A stretch of DNA of 64,000 nucleotides from CAYMAZ01 sp964526285 (GCA_964526285.1 CAZGIW010000005.1:1-64000), one strand, 5' to 3'. Positions 1 through 9,788 are shown, counted from the stretch's first letter. Translations and numbers: made by a program. Notes: generated by a model from the letters alone, not told the origin.

Positions 1-72
1 GAGTTTATTTACAGGCACATGTGTTTTTGATCTTTGTAAGAAGGACAAGTCAGGAGATTATAAAACTTTCTT

Positions 73-80
73 TATCTTTG
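73..80 (+). promoter_or_regulatory. Possible -7 box upstream of the first T9SS cargo gene
   Basis: TATCTTTG matches the Bacteroidota -7 consensus TAnnTTTG and lies about 78 nt before the chosen start at 158. No convincing -33 TTG is seen at the right spacing, so this is tentative. Confidence 0.3.
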
Positions 81-157
81 CCATATAGGTATAAAAATGA
101 AAATCCTTACCTTTGCTAAGGGAAAAAATATCTTCACCGCAAAAAAAAATATTACAA

Positions 158-2263
158 ATGAGAAACAGAGTATTGCAATTGTTTGTTCTTTTTATTTTAT
201 GTCTGGCCAATCTCTTTGCGGTTGCACAATCATATGAAACAGAAAAGTTCATTATTCAGAAAAGTCATTCTTATTTTCCCGATTTTAAAGAAGCAGATTT
301 TTATCCAATGCTTTATAATTTGGAAGCACCCGTTCCGGACGGAAATTCTGCAAGGTCTTTTCTCATGCGGCAAAAAATTCTGTCAAGAGAGCTGTTTCTT
401 GAAGGAAAATTCAGCCATATCAAAGTGCATAGCCGTTCAATGAAAAGTGTTCCTGTGCCAACAACAGGTCTCGAATTTACACCTTCGCAGAAAGTTGGAC
501 AAAACATGGCGCCCATCAGTGCCGGAATACCAAGTGACAATACAATGGCTGTATCAGACGGAGGAATAATTCTGATTGCAATGAATTCTTTTATCTATGC
601 CTGGGATATTGAAGGCGATTCGGCCTTGTTTCCCAATTACAGAATCGGACTGAGCACAATTGCAGGCGGAAGTCCGCTCACCACGTATTATGACCCAAAA
701 GTGTATTACGATCCTGATACCGACCGCTTTGTTCTGGCTTTTCTTCGCGGATTTACACCGGGCACCAGTCAGGTCTTTCTCTGTTTTAGTCAAACCAACA
801 ATCCGCTTGACGGATGGCATGTGTATTCGCTTCCCGGAAATCCTCTGGATAACAACAGATGGACTGATTTTCCATGTATTGCACTCACAGACAAGTATGT
901 ATATTTCACAGCAAATCTCATCATTCCCGATGTGAGCTGGCAGGAAGGGTTTGACGGATCCATTATCTGGAGGTCTGACAAACATCAGGGATATGCAGGT
1001 GATGATATTCAGGCAACTTTGTTTTATGATATTAAGTTCAATGACCGCTTAATCAGGAATCTGAACCCAGTTCAGGGTGCCGATGGAATAGCAGACCAGA
1101 TGGTTTTGTTATCAAACAGAAATTTTGACATAATCAATGACACAATATTTTTTGTCAAAGTTGATGGAGATACAGTGCTCGATATTCATGCCCTGCGTTC
1201 GGATATTCCTTATGGTGTTCCTCCCAACGGAAGACAGGTGGACACTGATCCCTCAAGTCCCGAATATGGACTTCAAACAAATGATGCAAGAGTTCTTGGA
1301 GCCATAAAATTTTCTGATCAGATCCAGTTTGTGTCAAACACAATAGACCCGGAAACAGGATATAGTGCTGTATATCATGGCATAATAACTGAATATGATT
1401 ATGAGCCACAGTTGACAGCACGAATTATTGGCGATACGGTGATGGATTTTGCTTACCCGAATCTTGCCTGGTCAGGAAATGAAGAGTGTGACAGGGATGT
1501 GATTATTGTGTTCAATATGACTTCATTTGTTCATTTTCCGGGAGTGGCAGCAGTATATATGAACAATGAAGGGAATTATTCACCGGTGAAAATAATTAAG
1601 GAAGGCTATAATTATGTTCACAGATTATCAGGGAGCTATCAAAGGTGGGGCGATTATACTGGCATTCAGAGAAAATACAATGATCAGGGAAGAGTGTTTG
1701 CATTTGGATTTCTTGCACTTGCTGACAAAAAAAACGGGGGACATTGTGTTGAATTGCTGAGTCCCGATTCAACTTCTTTCAGATTTGATTTTATGCTCAC
1801 AGCAAAGGGTGTGTGTGAAAACCTGATAGAAGCATATGTTTTTAATGGAACTCCCCCATATGAGTATTCATGGAACGGAAATGAATTTGAAGCCACATCA
1901 TATATGGACAATGTATGTGGTGGAGATACAGTAAGACTTGAAATCATTGATTCAAAATCATGCTCAGCACAAAAAACATATGTGATTCCCTTCACAGATT
2001 TGCCTGACGATGCAGGTATTTATCCTAATCCTGCATCTGATTTGGTAGCTGTTCAGTTTCATATGGAAAACGAAGGAATCATAAGAGTAGAACTTTATAA
2101 TGCCGAAGGAAAACAAATTGCTGTTTTGCTTGAAGCGCATGCAAAAAAGGGGTTAAATGAGTTTATCTTTTCAGCACAATCACTTACCGGGGGGTTTTAT
2201 TCGGTGGTTATTTCAACTGAAAGCAGTATTATAGCCACTCACAAACTGATTAAAACACCTTGA
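158..2263 (+). CDS. Secreted protein with type IX secretion C-terminal sorting domain
   Basis: The 701-residue protein starts at ATG 158 rather than further upstream, because this start gives a clean signal peptide (RNRVLQLFVLFILCLANLFA then VAQS). The body is rich in aromatic, Asp and Gly beta-strand-like segments and looks like a beta-propeller, but I recognise no enzyme motif. The last ~80 residues form a T9SS type A domain, with the hallmark IYPNPASD box and a terminal strand ending in HKLIKTP. It should cross the outer membrane by T9SS and be released or attached to the surface. Function of the body is unknown. It is a single-gene unit followed by a lipoprotein peptidase. Confidence 0.8.
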   Translation: MRNRVLQLFVLFILCLANLFAVAQSYETEKFIIQKSHSYFPDFKEADFYPMLYNLEAPVPDGNSARSFLMRQKILSRELFLEGKFSHIKVHSRSMKSVPVPTTGLEFTPSQKVGQNMAPISAGIPSDNTMAVSDGGIILIAMNSFIYAWDIEGDSALFPNYRIGLSTIAGGSPLTTYYDPKVYYDPDTDRFVLAFLRGFTPGTSQVFLCFSQTNNPLDGWHVYSLPGNPLDNNRWTDFPCIALTDKYVYFTANLIIPDVSWQEGFDGSIIWRSDKHQGYAGDDIQATLFYDIKFNDRLIRNLNPVQGADGIADQMVLLSNRNFDIINDTIFFVKVDGDTVLDIHALRSDIPYGVPPNGRQVDTDPSSPEYGLQTNDARVLGAIKFSDQIQFVSNTIDPETGYSAVYHGIITEYDYEPQLTARIIGDTVMDFAYPNLAWSGNEECDRDVIIVFNMTSFVHFPGVAAVYMNNEGNYSPVKIIKEGYNYVHRLSGSYQRWGDYTGIQRKYNDQGRVFAFGFLALADKKNGGHCVELLSPDSTSFRFDFMLTAKGVCENLIEAYVFNGTPPYEYSWNGNEFEATSYMDNVCGGDTVRLEIIDSKSCSAQKTYVIPFTDLPDDAGIYPNPASDLVAVQFHMENEGIIRVELYNAEGKQIAVLLEAHAKKGLNEFIFSAQSLTGGFYSVVISTESSIIATHKLIKTP

Positions 2264-2333
2264 TTTGACACAAAAGTTTCCATATCACAAAAAATATCTA
2301 AATTCGTAGCAATTTTTAAAAACCACAATAACT

Positions 2334-3971
2334 ATGAAAAAAGTAATTTTATTCTCAGTTGTCATTGCACTTTTGATTAGTGCATGTAAAAACAAACCTG
2401 AACCAACAGAATCGCCTGAAGAAACAGATTATCAGGAATTGTTAAATCAGTATGCTGAAGTCACACTTGAAGCGGACATCAGTCATTTATCTGATAATGA
2501 AAAGGAGTTGCTGAAAATTATGTTCGAGATAGCCGATATCATGGATGAACTGTTTTGGATTCAGGCATATGGAGACAAAGCCGAACTGATTGAAAAGATT
2601 GAAGATGAGAATGCACTTGCATTTGCCATGATACAATATGGCCCATGGGACAGGCTGAATGATTTAGCTCCCTTCATTGAAGGTTTTGATGCAAAGCCTG
2701 AAGGTGCAAACTTTTATCCTGCTGACATGACAAAAGAAGAATTTGAAGCATGGGATAATCCAGACAAGGCAAGTCAATATACAATGATTAGAAGGGATGA
2801 AAGCGGACAATTGCAGGCAATCTGGTATAAGGATTTTTTCTCAGAGCAAATTTCAAAAGTTGTTGAATTGATGAATAAAGCTGCAGAGCTGGCTGATGAT
2901 CCCGGGTTGAAAAACTATTTACTTAAAAGAGCAGAGGCATTTCTGACAGATGATTATTTTGAAAGTGACATGGCATGGATGGACATGAAAACATCAAATA
3001 TTGATTTTGTTGTTGGTCCCATTGAGAATTATGAGGACAGGCTTTTTGGATATAAGGCTGCTTATGAGACGTTTATTTTGATAAAAGACCTTGAGTGGAG
3101 TGCAAAGCTTGAAAAATTTGCAGGCATGTTGCCTGAACTTCAGAAAGGATTGCCTGTGGATGAAAAATATAAAAAAGATGTGCCCGGCGCGGATAGTGAT
3201 ATGAATGTATATCAGGCTGTGTATTATGCAGGAGACTGTAATGCCGGAAGTAAATCAATTGCAATTAATTTGCCCAATGACGAACGTGTTCATGTTCAGA
3301 AGGGAAGCAGAAAATTGCAATTAAAAAATTCAATGCAGGCAAAATTTGATAAGATTTTGGTTCCAATTTCAGATATTCTGATTGCAGAGGAGCAGCGTAA
3401 GCACATAAAATTTGATGCATTTTTTGAAAATGTGATGTTTCATGAAGTGGCTCACGGAATGGGAGTTAAAAATGTTGTTGGAACAGATATTACTGTTCGT
3501 GCTGCTCTGAAAGAGGCCTATTCCCCAATTGAAGAGGCGAAAGCAGATATCATGGGTTTGTATCTTGTTTACAAGCTTTATGAGATGGGAGAGCTTACCA
3601 GCGGAGAAGTAATGGATAATTTTGTTACATTTGTTGCCGGAATTTTTCGTTCTGTTAGGTTTGGTGCTGCCAGTTCACACGGTAAAGCAAATATGATGCG
3701 TTTTAACTTCTTTATGGATAAAGGAGCAATTGAGCGTCGTGACGACGGAACTTATTTTGTGCATTTTGACAAAATGGTCGATGCCATGATTCTGTCTGTG
3801 CAACAAATTATTACAATTCAGGGTGATGGAGATTATGACAAAGCCGTAAAACTTGTTGAAAATGATGGAGTTATTCGCGAACAGCTCCAGGAAGACCTGG
3901 ACCGTATAACAGAACAAAAAATCCCTGTAGATATTGTTTTCAAAAAAGGACCTTCTTATTTGGGACTGTAA
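2334..3971 (+). CDS. Lipoprotein, dipeptidyl-peptidase III-like (M49-like) zinc peptidase
   Basis: 545 residues. The N-terminus is a lipoprotein signal (VIALLISAC, lipidation Cys at residue 19), so the protein is membrane-anchored and periplasmic or surface-facing. A zinc-binding HEVAHG sits near residue 370, and about 30 residues later EEAKAD resembles the second M49 motif EExxAD. Size (~550) also fits the DPP III family. Classical M49 enzymes have the hexapeptide HExxGH. Here the motif is the shorter HExxH, as known in some bacterial DPP III. It probably removes dipeptides from short peptides. The exact substrate is not readable. It is followed by another peptidase gene, suggesting peptide scavenging. 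Confidence 0.72.
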   Translation: MKKVILFSVVIALLISACKNKPEPTESPEETDYQELLNQYAEVTLEADISHLSDNEKELLKIMFEIADIMDELFWIQAYGDKAELIEKIEDENALAFAMIQYGPWDRLNDLAPFIEGFDAKPEGANFYPADMTKEEFEAWDNPDKASQYTMIRRDESGQLQAIWYKDFFSEQISKVVELMNKAAELADDPGLKNYLLKRAEAFLTDDYFESDMAWMDMKTSNIDFVVGPIENYEDRLFGYKAAYETFILIKDLEWSAKLEKFAGMLPELQKGLPVDEKYKKDVPGADSDMNVYQAVYYAGDCNAGSKSIAINLPNDERVHVQKGSRKLQLKNSMQAKFDKILVPISDILIAEEQRKHIKFDAFFENVMFHEVAHGMGVKNVVGTDITVRAALKEAYSPIEEAKADIMGLYLVYKLYEMGELTSGEVMDNFVTFVAGIFRSVRFGAASSHGKANMMRFNFFMDKGAIERRDDGTYFVHFDKMVDAMILSVQQIITIQGDGDYDKAVKLVENDGVIREQLQEDLDRITEQKIPVDIVFKKGPSYLGL

Positions 3972-4048
3972 ATTAATACCATAAGGCACGGCATTGACTT
4001 TGTTAATGCCAGTGCTTTTTTCTTTGTTTCACATAAAATATTATCACT

Positions 4049-5749
4049 TTGAAAAAATTTGTTACTGGTTTGTTGTTCTTTAGCATTGCCCTTGTTTTAT
4101 TGGGGCAGTGGCAACCTGATGATCCTGCAAAAAAGGAAATTTATAGCCGTTTATATGGCATTGTTGAATATCTTGCTGCCGATTCACTTGAGGGAAGAGA
4201 GTCTGGCACTAAGGGAGAAATTCTGGCTCGTGATTTTATTGTCAATCAATTTAAAGAAATTGGTGTTGATTCATATTTTCCCGATGGTTCTTATTATAAA
4301 GAATTCAGCTTTTCTTCTTCTCACAAGTATAGCCCTGAATCACGAATTAGTATTGGAAAAACATCCTATTTTATTGAAAATGATTTTACTGTAGTGTCAT
4401 ATTTCGGAAGATTTTCATCTAAATCGAAAACACAATATGTGGGCAATGGGCTTGTTATTCCTGAAGAAGGAATTGATGATTATCAGATTTTTGAAGTCAA
4501 GGACTTGAAAGATAAAGTGTTTCTTATTGATGTGGCATTCCCCAAATCATATTCTTTTATCACTGAAGATAATTACTATCAAATTGTTCAGGAAATCATT
4601 TACACGGCGATTCAGAAAGGTGCTGCAATAATCATTTTGTATCAAAGTCATGAAAAAGGGATTTGTTTTCACCGAAACTCCTTTTTTCAAAATTCAAGAA
4701 AAGGCATTCCTGTGTTTTTTGCAGAGGGAAATTTCAGAAAACAAATGATGAAAGGTGGAGAAGAGGAGCTTGTTTTTCAGATACTATCCAACAGAGACCC
4801 TCTGACAAGCTATAACGTGGCTGCAGTGATTAATAACAATGCGCCAACAACAATTGTCATTGGAGGTCATTATGATCATCTTGGCTATGGAAGTTTTAAT
4901 TCCCGGCATGTGGGGCCACCCATGTTGCATCCTGGAGCAGATGATAATGCCAGCGGTATTGCAGTCATGCTTGAAATTGCACGTTATGTGAAATCCGCAG
5001 GTCTTAACAACCACAATTATGTGTTTGCAGCTTTTGGTGCTGAAGAGAAAGGCTTGATAGGGAGCAAGGCTTTTGTTGAAGATTCCATATGCAACATTGA
5101 CAATGTTATTGCAATGATTAATCTTGATATGGTGGGAAGACTTGATTCTGCATCGCGCAAACTCAATGTTTTGGGGACAGGTTCTTCTGCAAAATGGGAT
5201 TCACTGCTCAATGTTGCATTCAATCCCAATATTGATCTCAACAGAAATCCATCAGGTACCGGAGGTTCTGATCAAATGTATTTTTTTATGAAAGATATTC
5301 CTGTGTTGTTTTTTATAACCGGAATTCATAGAGATTATCACACCCCTTCAGATGTTCTGGAAAAAGTAAACTTTAGCGGAATGCTTGATATAACAGTGTT
5401 TGTTACGAATTTACTGCATCATCTGAACAATGTATCTCACTTGCCCTTTGTTGAAGGAGAAAATAAAGAGCAGCTTGTGGATAGGTCGTACACAAGAGGT
5501 GTCACACTTGGTGTCATTCCTGATCACACATTCGGAGGGAAAGGCATGCGAATTGATGATGTTTTTCCCGGACGAAATGCTGATATGGCCGGAATCAAAA
5601 CCGGTGATATTATTGTAGCCATTGACCAGCATGAAGTTAGTGATCTCACAACATATATGAAAGCCTTATCCAATTTTGGAGCTGGCGCCAGTGCCGATGT
5701 GAAAATTATCAGAGGAACTGAAGAATTTGTGATTAAAGTAACGTTTTAA
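4049..5749 (+). CDS. Secreted M28-family aminopeptidase with PA-like insert and C-terminal PDZ domain
   Basis: 566 residues, read from a TTG start that gives a signal peptide (KKFVTGLLFFSIALVLLG). The M28 metal ligands are visible in order: GGHYDHLG near residue 272, ADDNASG near 297, GAEEKGL near 330, NLDMVGRL near 356 and DYHTPSD near 430. Together these form the co-catalytic two-zinc site. Between signal and catalytic core is a region with alternating strands compatible with a PA domain. The last ~90 residues are a PDZ domain (GMRIDDVFPGRNADMAGIKTGD). It likely trims N-terminal residues from peptides outside the inner membrane. The TTG start is chosen because no ATG lies near it in frame. 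Confidence 0.85.
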   Translation: MKKFVTGLLFFSIALVLLGQWQPDDPAKKEIYSRLYGIVEYLAADSLEGRESGTKGEILARDFIVNQFKEIGVDSYFPDGSYYKEFSFSSSHKYSPESRISIGKTSYFIENDFTVVSYFGRFSSKSKTQYVGNGLVIPEEGIDDYQIFEVKDLKDKVFLIDVAFPKSYSFITEDNYYQIVQEIIYTAIQKGAAIIILYQSHEKGICFHRNSFFQNSRKGIPVFFAEGNFRKQMMKGGEEELVFQILSNRDPLTSYNVAAVINNNAPTTIVIGGHYDHLGYGSFNSRHVGPPMLHPGADDNASGIAVMLEIARYVKSAGLNNHNYVFAAFGAEEKGLIGSKAFVEDSICNIDNVIAMINLDMVGRLDSASRKLNVLGTGSSAKWDSLLNVAFNPNIDLNRNPSGTGGSDQMYFFMKDIPVLFFITGIHRDYHTPSDVLEKVNFSGMLDITVFVTNLLHHLNNVSHLPFVEGENKEQLVDRSYTRGVTLGVIPDHTFGGKGMRIDDVFPGRNADMAGIKTGDIIVAIDQHEVSDLTTYMKALSNFGAGASADVKIIRGTEEFVIKVTF

Positions 5750-5760
5750 TTTATATAAAA

Positions 5761-6747
5761 ATGAAGAAAATTGGGGTTATTGGTGGTGGTAGTTGGGCTA
5801 CAGCTCTTGTTAAGGTTCTGACAAACAAAACTACAGTCAACTGGTGGATAAGAAAGCCAGATACTGTGACTTTTATAAAAACATATCATCACAATCCCGA
5901 TTATCTTAGCTATGTGCATCTGAATCCAGAACAGATAAACCTTAGTAATGATTTCAGTAAAGTAATCCGCGATTCAGATATCATACTTTGGGCAATTCCC
6001 GCTGCTTTTCTGCATCAGACAATTTCTGAATTTGATTTGTCAGAATTAAAATCCAAACTGCATGTTTCTGCCATAAAGGGTATTGTCCCTGAATTTACAA
6101 GTCCAGTTACAGAATATCTGCATTCTCAGTATAATATTCCCTTTAAGAATTTTGCCATGATTGCAGGACCTTGTCATGCAGAGGAAGTGGCAATGGAAAA
6201 ACTTTCGGTACTGACAGTGGCAACCACAAATAGTGAACTTAGCTTGTTGCTTTCACAACTTCTCACATGCAGATATATGAAAGTCAATTTGCTCAATGAC
6301 CTCAGAGGGGTTGAATATGCTGCAATTTTGAAAAATATTTTTGCTGTTGCTGCTGGTATTTGCAGTGGACTGGGGTACGGTGATAATTTTATATCAATCC
6401 TCACAGTGAATGCTATTGCTGAAACCAAACGATTTTTAGATGCCATATGCCCAACAAAAAGAACAGTGATAGATTCTGCTTATACAGGGGATATCATTGT
6501 CACTTCTTATTCTCAGTTTAGCCGTAACAGAGTGTTCGGAACTTTGATAGGAAAAGGATACTCCGTTCAGTATTCAATGATTGAAATGAAAATGGTGGCA
6601 GAAGGCTATTATGCTGTCAAAGGAATTAAAGAAATCAACAGGGAGGTTCAGGTTGATCTTCCAATTATTGATGCTGTTTATAATATTTTATACGAACAGA
6701 TTTCTCCTGTCATTGAAATGAAATTGCTGGCGGAACGTTTGTCCTGA
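5761..6747 (+). CDS. gpsA: Glycerol-3-phosphate dehydrogenase [NAD(P)+]
   Basis: 328 residues, the normal family length. It starts with the Rossmann fingerprint IGVIGGGSWATAL. The conserved SAIKGIVPE segment near residue 100 and KNIFAVAAGICSGLGYGDN near 190-210 carry the two lysines used for substrate binding and catalysis. It reduces dihydroxyacetone phosphate to sn-glycerol 3-phosphate, the cytoplasmic precursor of phospholipids. It lies 11 nt after the M28 gene and 3 nt before the next gene, so the three are probably co-transcribed. Confidence 0.93.
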   Translation: MKKIGVIGGGSWATALVKVLTNKTTVNWWIRKPDTVTFIKTYHHNPDYLSYVHLNPEQINLSNDFSKVIRDSDIILWAIPAAFLHQTISEFDLSELKSKLHVSAIKGIVPEFTSPVTEYLHSQYNIPFKNFAMIAGPCHAEEVAMEKLSVLTVATTNSELSLLLSQLLTCRYMKVNLLNDLRGVEYAAILKNIFAVAAGICSGLGYGDNFISILTVNAIAETKRFLDAICPTKRTVIDSAYTGDIIVTSYSQFSRNRVFGTLIGKGYSVQYSMIEMKMVAEGYYAVKGIKEINREVQVDLPIIDAVYNILYEQISPVIEMKLLAERLS

Positions 6748-6750
6748 TCT

Positions 6751-7896
6751 ATGAAAAAAAAGAAACACTGGATTTTTTATTTTCTCAAGTTCCTGTATTA
6801 TATTGCAGGTATTGCTGTTTTGTTAGTGTTCTCATATGTTATCATTGTTTATGTGATTTCTTTTACACACCGAAATAATCCAAAGGTTATGGAAGAGGTG
6901 GTACATACTGTGCCTTCAGCTTCTCTTGATGTGTTTTTTATGGACGATATTGAGGTATTTGTCAGAATCTTTTCGTGGAATATTGAGGGTGCAATTATTC
7001 CTGCCTCAGCTGATAATTATCGCGTGGGTGGAACAATGACCAGACCTGAAAAGGAAACCTATCAGGATGCAATACAGGGAGTGATTGATATTGCTGGTCA
7101 GTATGCATTTGCTGATATTTTATTGTTTCAAACTGTAGATACTTCGTCTGGCAGATCGTTTTATATCAACCAACATGAAATGATTGCTTCGGTTTTACCT
7201 GAACACGGACATGGTTTTTCTCTCAACAATTTTTCTCCATTTGTGGCCTGGCCTGTTTTTACTCCCGAAGGAAAAATTGAAAGCGGAATCAGTATGTTTA
7301 GCAAACTTCCCTTTGAAAATTTCTCCCGTGTTGCTTTACCCCAGGTATATCTGCCTGTTTATGACCCATTTACATCCACACCCTGTTTTCAATATGCACG
7401 GTTTTCTCTGAGAAACGGAACTTATTTGGTGGTACTTAATATTAGTAATTCCATTTTTGAAATGCATCCTCAGCATCGGCTCACTCAAATGCTCCTCATA
7501 AAAAGCTTGATGCTTGATGAATATCAAAGAGGAAATTTTGTTGTTGCAGGTGGTTCATGGTATCTGTGTCCTGTGGGATATAAACTTGCCGGTTTTGAAA
7601 CAGGACATAAAGGGAGTATTTTTTCCTCTTATATGGACAAAGACTTCTTTCCTTATGGCTGGCAATATGCCTTTGACAATCAGTCTCCGGGCTACAGATG
7701 GGCTGACACAACCTATCTCAATGAACAGTCAAAAGTTTCCATTGTTGATTATTTTATTGTTTCGCCAAATGTTGAAATTCATAACTGTAAAACATTGAAT
7801 CAGGATTTTCTTCATTCCAATCATAATCCTTTAATGCTTGAAATATACATCCCTCTCAGAGAAGAACTTCCTGAAGAAGTGAAAGAAGAAGAGTAG
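6751..7896 (+). CDS. Membrane-anchored endonuclease/exonuclease/phosphatase-family protein
   Basis: 381 residues. A single membrane helix (about residues 12-35) is preceded by a Lys-rich start, giving a signal-anchor. The remaining part has the fold landmarks of the EEP superfamily: FSWNIEG near residue 75, LLFQTVD near 125, and a C-terminal SNHNPLMLEI near 355 in place of the usual SDHxPL. The first Asp of SDH is Asn here, so catalytic activity is uncertain. EEP members cleave phosphodiesters in nucleic acids or lipids. This one probably acts on the periplasmic side. It lies 3 nt after gpsA. Confidence 0.68.
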   Translation: MKKKKHWIFYFLKFLYYIAGIAVLLVFSYVIIVYVISFTHRNNPKVMEEVVHTVPSASLDVFFMDDIEVFVRIFSWNIEGAIIPASADNYRVGGTMTRPEKETYQDAIQGVIDIAGQYAFADILLFQTVDTSSGRSFYINQHEMIASVLPEHGHGFSLNNFSPFVAWPVFTPEGKIESGISMFSKLPFENFSRVALPQVYLPVYDPFTSTPCFQYARFSLRNGTYLVVLNISNSIFEMHPQHRLTQMLLIKSLMLDEYQRGNFVVAGGSWYLCPVGYKLAGFETGHKGSIFSSYMDKDFFPYGWQYAFDNQSPGYRWADTTYLNEQSKVSIVDYFIVSPNVEIHNCKTLNQDFLHSNHNPLMLEIYIPLREELPEEVKEEE

Positions 7897-7925
7897 AGCT
7901 TGAATATTATCTTGGGCAGTGATGT

Positions 7926-8705
7926 TTAGTGTGCTTCGTATAATTGCTTTATGGCTTCTCTTCCTGTATCGCCCATATTTTCTGACAAATCATTAACATA
8001 GTAATCAATATGTTTTTTGATAACAGCGGGGTGTTCATTACGTGCATGTTCTTTAATCCAGGGAAATACTTCATCATAATGCACGGTTGCATATTGAATG
8101 CTTTCTGAGATTATTATGTTAAGCAACTGTTGTGTATTTGTGTCAAGAGATTGATGGGCAATAAAAACGCCAAGGGGAACCGGTAGCCCTGTGTCATTTT
8201 TCCATTCAAGCCCCAAATCACTAACACACTCAAAACCATGTTCCCAAAAGGTAAACCGGTCTTCATGAATCACCACTCCTGCATCAATTCTTTCAGATGC
8301 AAGTAAACCAAAAATGTCAGAGAATAAAACAAATTGGGTATTGCAGGGTTTCTTGTAGTATCTTTTAAACAGAGCATAAGCTGATGTCAGTTCTCCGGGT
8401 ATTGCAATGATACTGTTCTCATTCAGTTGGGTTTCTTTACGTGATATGAGAAGAGGGCCACCCTCCAGCCCGAATGCTGCACCTGAATCCAGCAGGCTGT
8501 ATGCAGATTTCACAAGTGGCAGAATAGCTGCACTTGCTTTGGTTATATCAGTTTCCTTGTTAAGGGCAGCCTGATTTAGTTTTTCAATATCCTGAATGAC
8601 AAACTCAAACTCAAGTCCGTGAAGATTAATTTTTTTATGCACTATTGCATACATTATATATGTGTCGTTGGGACAGGGAGAAAACGCAAACTTTAGTTTC
8701 TTCAT
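7926..8705 (-). CDS. mqnD: 1,4-dihydroxy-6-naphthoate synthase (futalosine menaquinone pathway)
   Basis: 259 residues with the family signature near the N-terminus (FAFSPCPNDTYIMYAIV) and the downstream segments ITKASAAILPLV and GPLLISR typical of MqnD. MqnD converts cyclic dehypoxanthinyl futalosine to 1,4-dihydroxy-6-naphthoate, a step of menaquinone synthesis, and belongs to the periplasmic-binding-protein-like fold. Its presence indicates a quinone-based respiratory chain fed by the futalosine route. It converges with the previous plus-strand genes and stands alone here. No other mqn gene is in the window. Confidence 0.9.
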   Translation of the reverse strand: MKKLKFAFSPCPNDTYIMYAIVHKKINLHGLEFEFVIQDIEKLNQAALNKETDITKASAAILPLVKSAYSLLDSGAAFGLEGGPLLISRKETQLNENSIIAIPGELTSAYALFKRYYKKPCNTQFVLFSDIFGLLASERIDAGVVIHEDRFTFWEHGFECVSDLGLEWKNDTGLPVPLGVFIAHQSLDTNTQQLLNIIISESIQYATVHYDEVFPWIKEHARNEHPAVIKKHIDYYVNDLSENMGDTGREAIKQLYEAH

Positions 8706-8752
8706 TTGTAACAGGAAAATATTTGAACAAAACTACAACAAATTTTTTCAGA

Positions 8753-8787
8753 AAAAAAAGAGTTGCTTATGGGCAACTCTTTTTTTA
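8753..8787 (-). terminator. Intrinsic terminator at the end of the sigma/metal-stress operon
   Basis: The stem AGAGTTGC / GCAACTCT encloses a short loop and is flanked by A-runs on one side and T-runs on the other. It therefore works on either strand. On the minus strand it lies just after the Cys/His-rich gene and before mqnD. Confidence 0.8.
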
Positions 8788-8826
8788 ACAGAGGGACTGT
8801 TTTTTTACTAAACTTAAAGTTTGATC

Positions 8827-9294
8827 TTATCTGTGGCAGCAGCCTTTTGAAGATTTGGTTGCTCCGGTTGCAGATTTGTTATGCCCCTGGCAGCCTTCAG
8901 ATTTTTTTTCACCGTGTTGGTGATGTTGACAATCATGTGTTTTGCCTTCAGCTTTCTTGCCCTGACAGCCTTCATGATTTTTGTCACCATGCTGATGCCC
9001 TTTGCACCCTTCTGCTTTTTTTCCGTCTTTGCAGCATCCTTCTGCTTTCTTTCCGTCTTTACAACATTCTTTTTGGTGCTGTTGTCCCTTGCAGCATGGA
9101 GTAGCTGTAGCTTCACCACTTTTGGTTTGATTGTTTGCGTTGACTGCAGATTTTTCAATGGGGACAATTGTTGCATTGTCAACTTTTTGAGGGGCTGCCT
9201 TTGATGATTCACCCTGTGTTTGTCCGAAGACAACAAACTGTTGAACCATTATGAGTGCAAATACAATTGCGATTGTTTGGATTTTTGTTTTCAT
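8827..9294 (-). CDS. Secreted Cys/His-rich putative metal-binding protein
   Basis: 155 residues when started at the ATG giving a signal peptide (KTKIQTIAIVFALIMVQQFVVFG). After the signal, the mature part is low-complexity and packed with CC, HQH and GCxG/GHxxG motifs in degenerate repeats (CCKDGKKAEG occurs twice, and HQHGDKNHEGC and HQHGEKKSEGC are related). Such Cys/His density suggests binding of soft or borderline metals such as copper, zinc, cadmium or silver in the periplasm. It is the last gene of the minus-strand run headed by the ECF sigma factor. Function is inferred from composition and context. I recognise no named family. Confidence 0.72.
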   Translation of the reverse strand: MKTKIQTIAIVFALIMVQQFVVFGQTQGESSKAAPQKVDNATIVPIEKSAVNANNQTKSGEATATPCCKGQQHQKECCKDGKKAEGCCKDGKKAEGCKGHQHGDKNHEGCQGKKAEGKTHDCQHHQHGEKKSEGCQGHNKSATGATKSSKGCCHR

Positions 9295-9304
9295 ATTAGT
9301 TTGA

Positions 9305-9775
9305 TTATTTGGTTTCGAATTTTTTATATTCTCCTTTTTTATGAGGCGTTTGTTTGTTTTTTGGTTTATGTTTTTGTCTGTTTCGTTGGTGTTGCTTTTC
9401 AATAAAAATTTCATATTGTTCAGGACTGAGTATTTCTTTTACTCCCAGAATAAAATCAATATGAATTTTTTCAATTTGAATTTTCAAATTTCCGATTTTT
9501 TCCACATGCTCATAAATTTGTGATTGGTTTTCCCCTTCTTTTAACAAAAGATGTAAAGATGATTTGTATTGTTTCAAGCTGTCCACCAATGGAGCTGTTT
9601 GTTCTTTCTTCTTGGTTTTCAGTTCTGAAAACTTTACTTCCTGTTCGGCAGAAAGTTCCATTTTTTTATTGTCAGGGTTTTGTCTGCCTTCATATTTTCT
9701 GGTTTCAGTTTGACCTGAAGCAAGCATGTGAGTGATTCCCAAAAACAGAACTAATATTGCAATTTTTTTTAACAT
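9305..9775 (-). CDS. Periplasmic Spy/CpxP-like helical protein (metal or envelope stress)
   Basis: 156 residues, starting at the ATG that yields a signal peptide (LKKIAILVLFLGITHMLASGQ). The mature protein is helical and charged, with MELSAEQEVKFSELKTKKKE near the N-terminal third and ILSPEQYEIFIEKQ near the C-terminus. These are the two LSxEQ/LTxxQ-type segments of Spy/CpxP/Metal_resist proteins. The tail is very rich in Lys, His and Gln. It is probably a periplasmic chaperone or sensor for metal or misfolded protein. It lies 10 nt upstream of the Cys/His-rich gene and 13 nt after a similar gene, in one operon. Confidence 0.75.
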   Translation of the reverse strand: MLKKIAILVLFLGITHMLASGQTETRKYEGRQNPDNKKMELSAEQEVKFSELKTKKKEQTAPLVDSLKQYKSSLHLLLKEGENQSQIYEHVEKIGNLKIQIEKIHIDFILGVKEILSPEQYEIFIEKQHQRNRQKHKPKNKQTPHKKGEYKKFETK

Positions 9776-9788
9776 TTGAATATCTCCT

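Noticed and set aside
554..985. Long minus-strand open frame opposite the first secreted protein
   Set aside because: It lies wholly inside a well-supported gene, has no recognisable domain, and reads as a shadow of the real frame.
8814..9236. Alternative minus-strand frame over the Cys/His-rich gene
   Set aside because: The Cys/His frame has a signal peptide and repeats at residue level. The alternative is a Lys/Gln-rich shadow without either.
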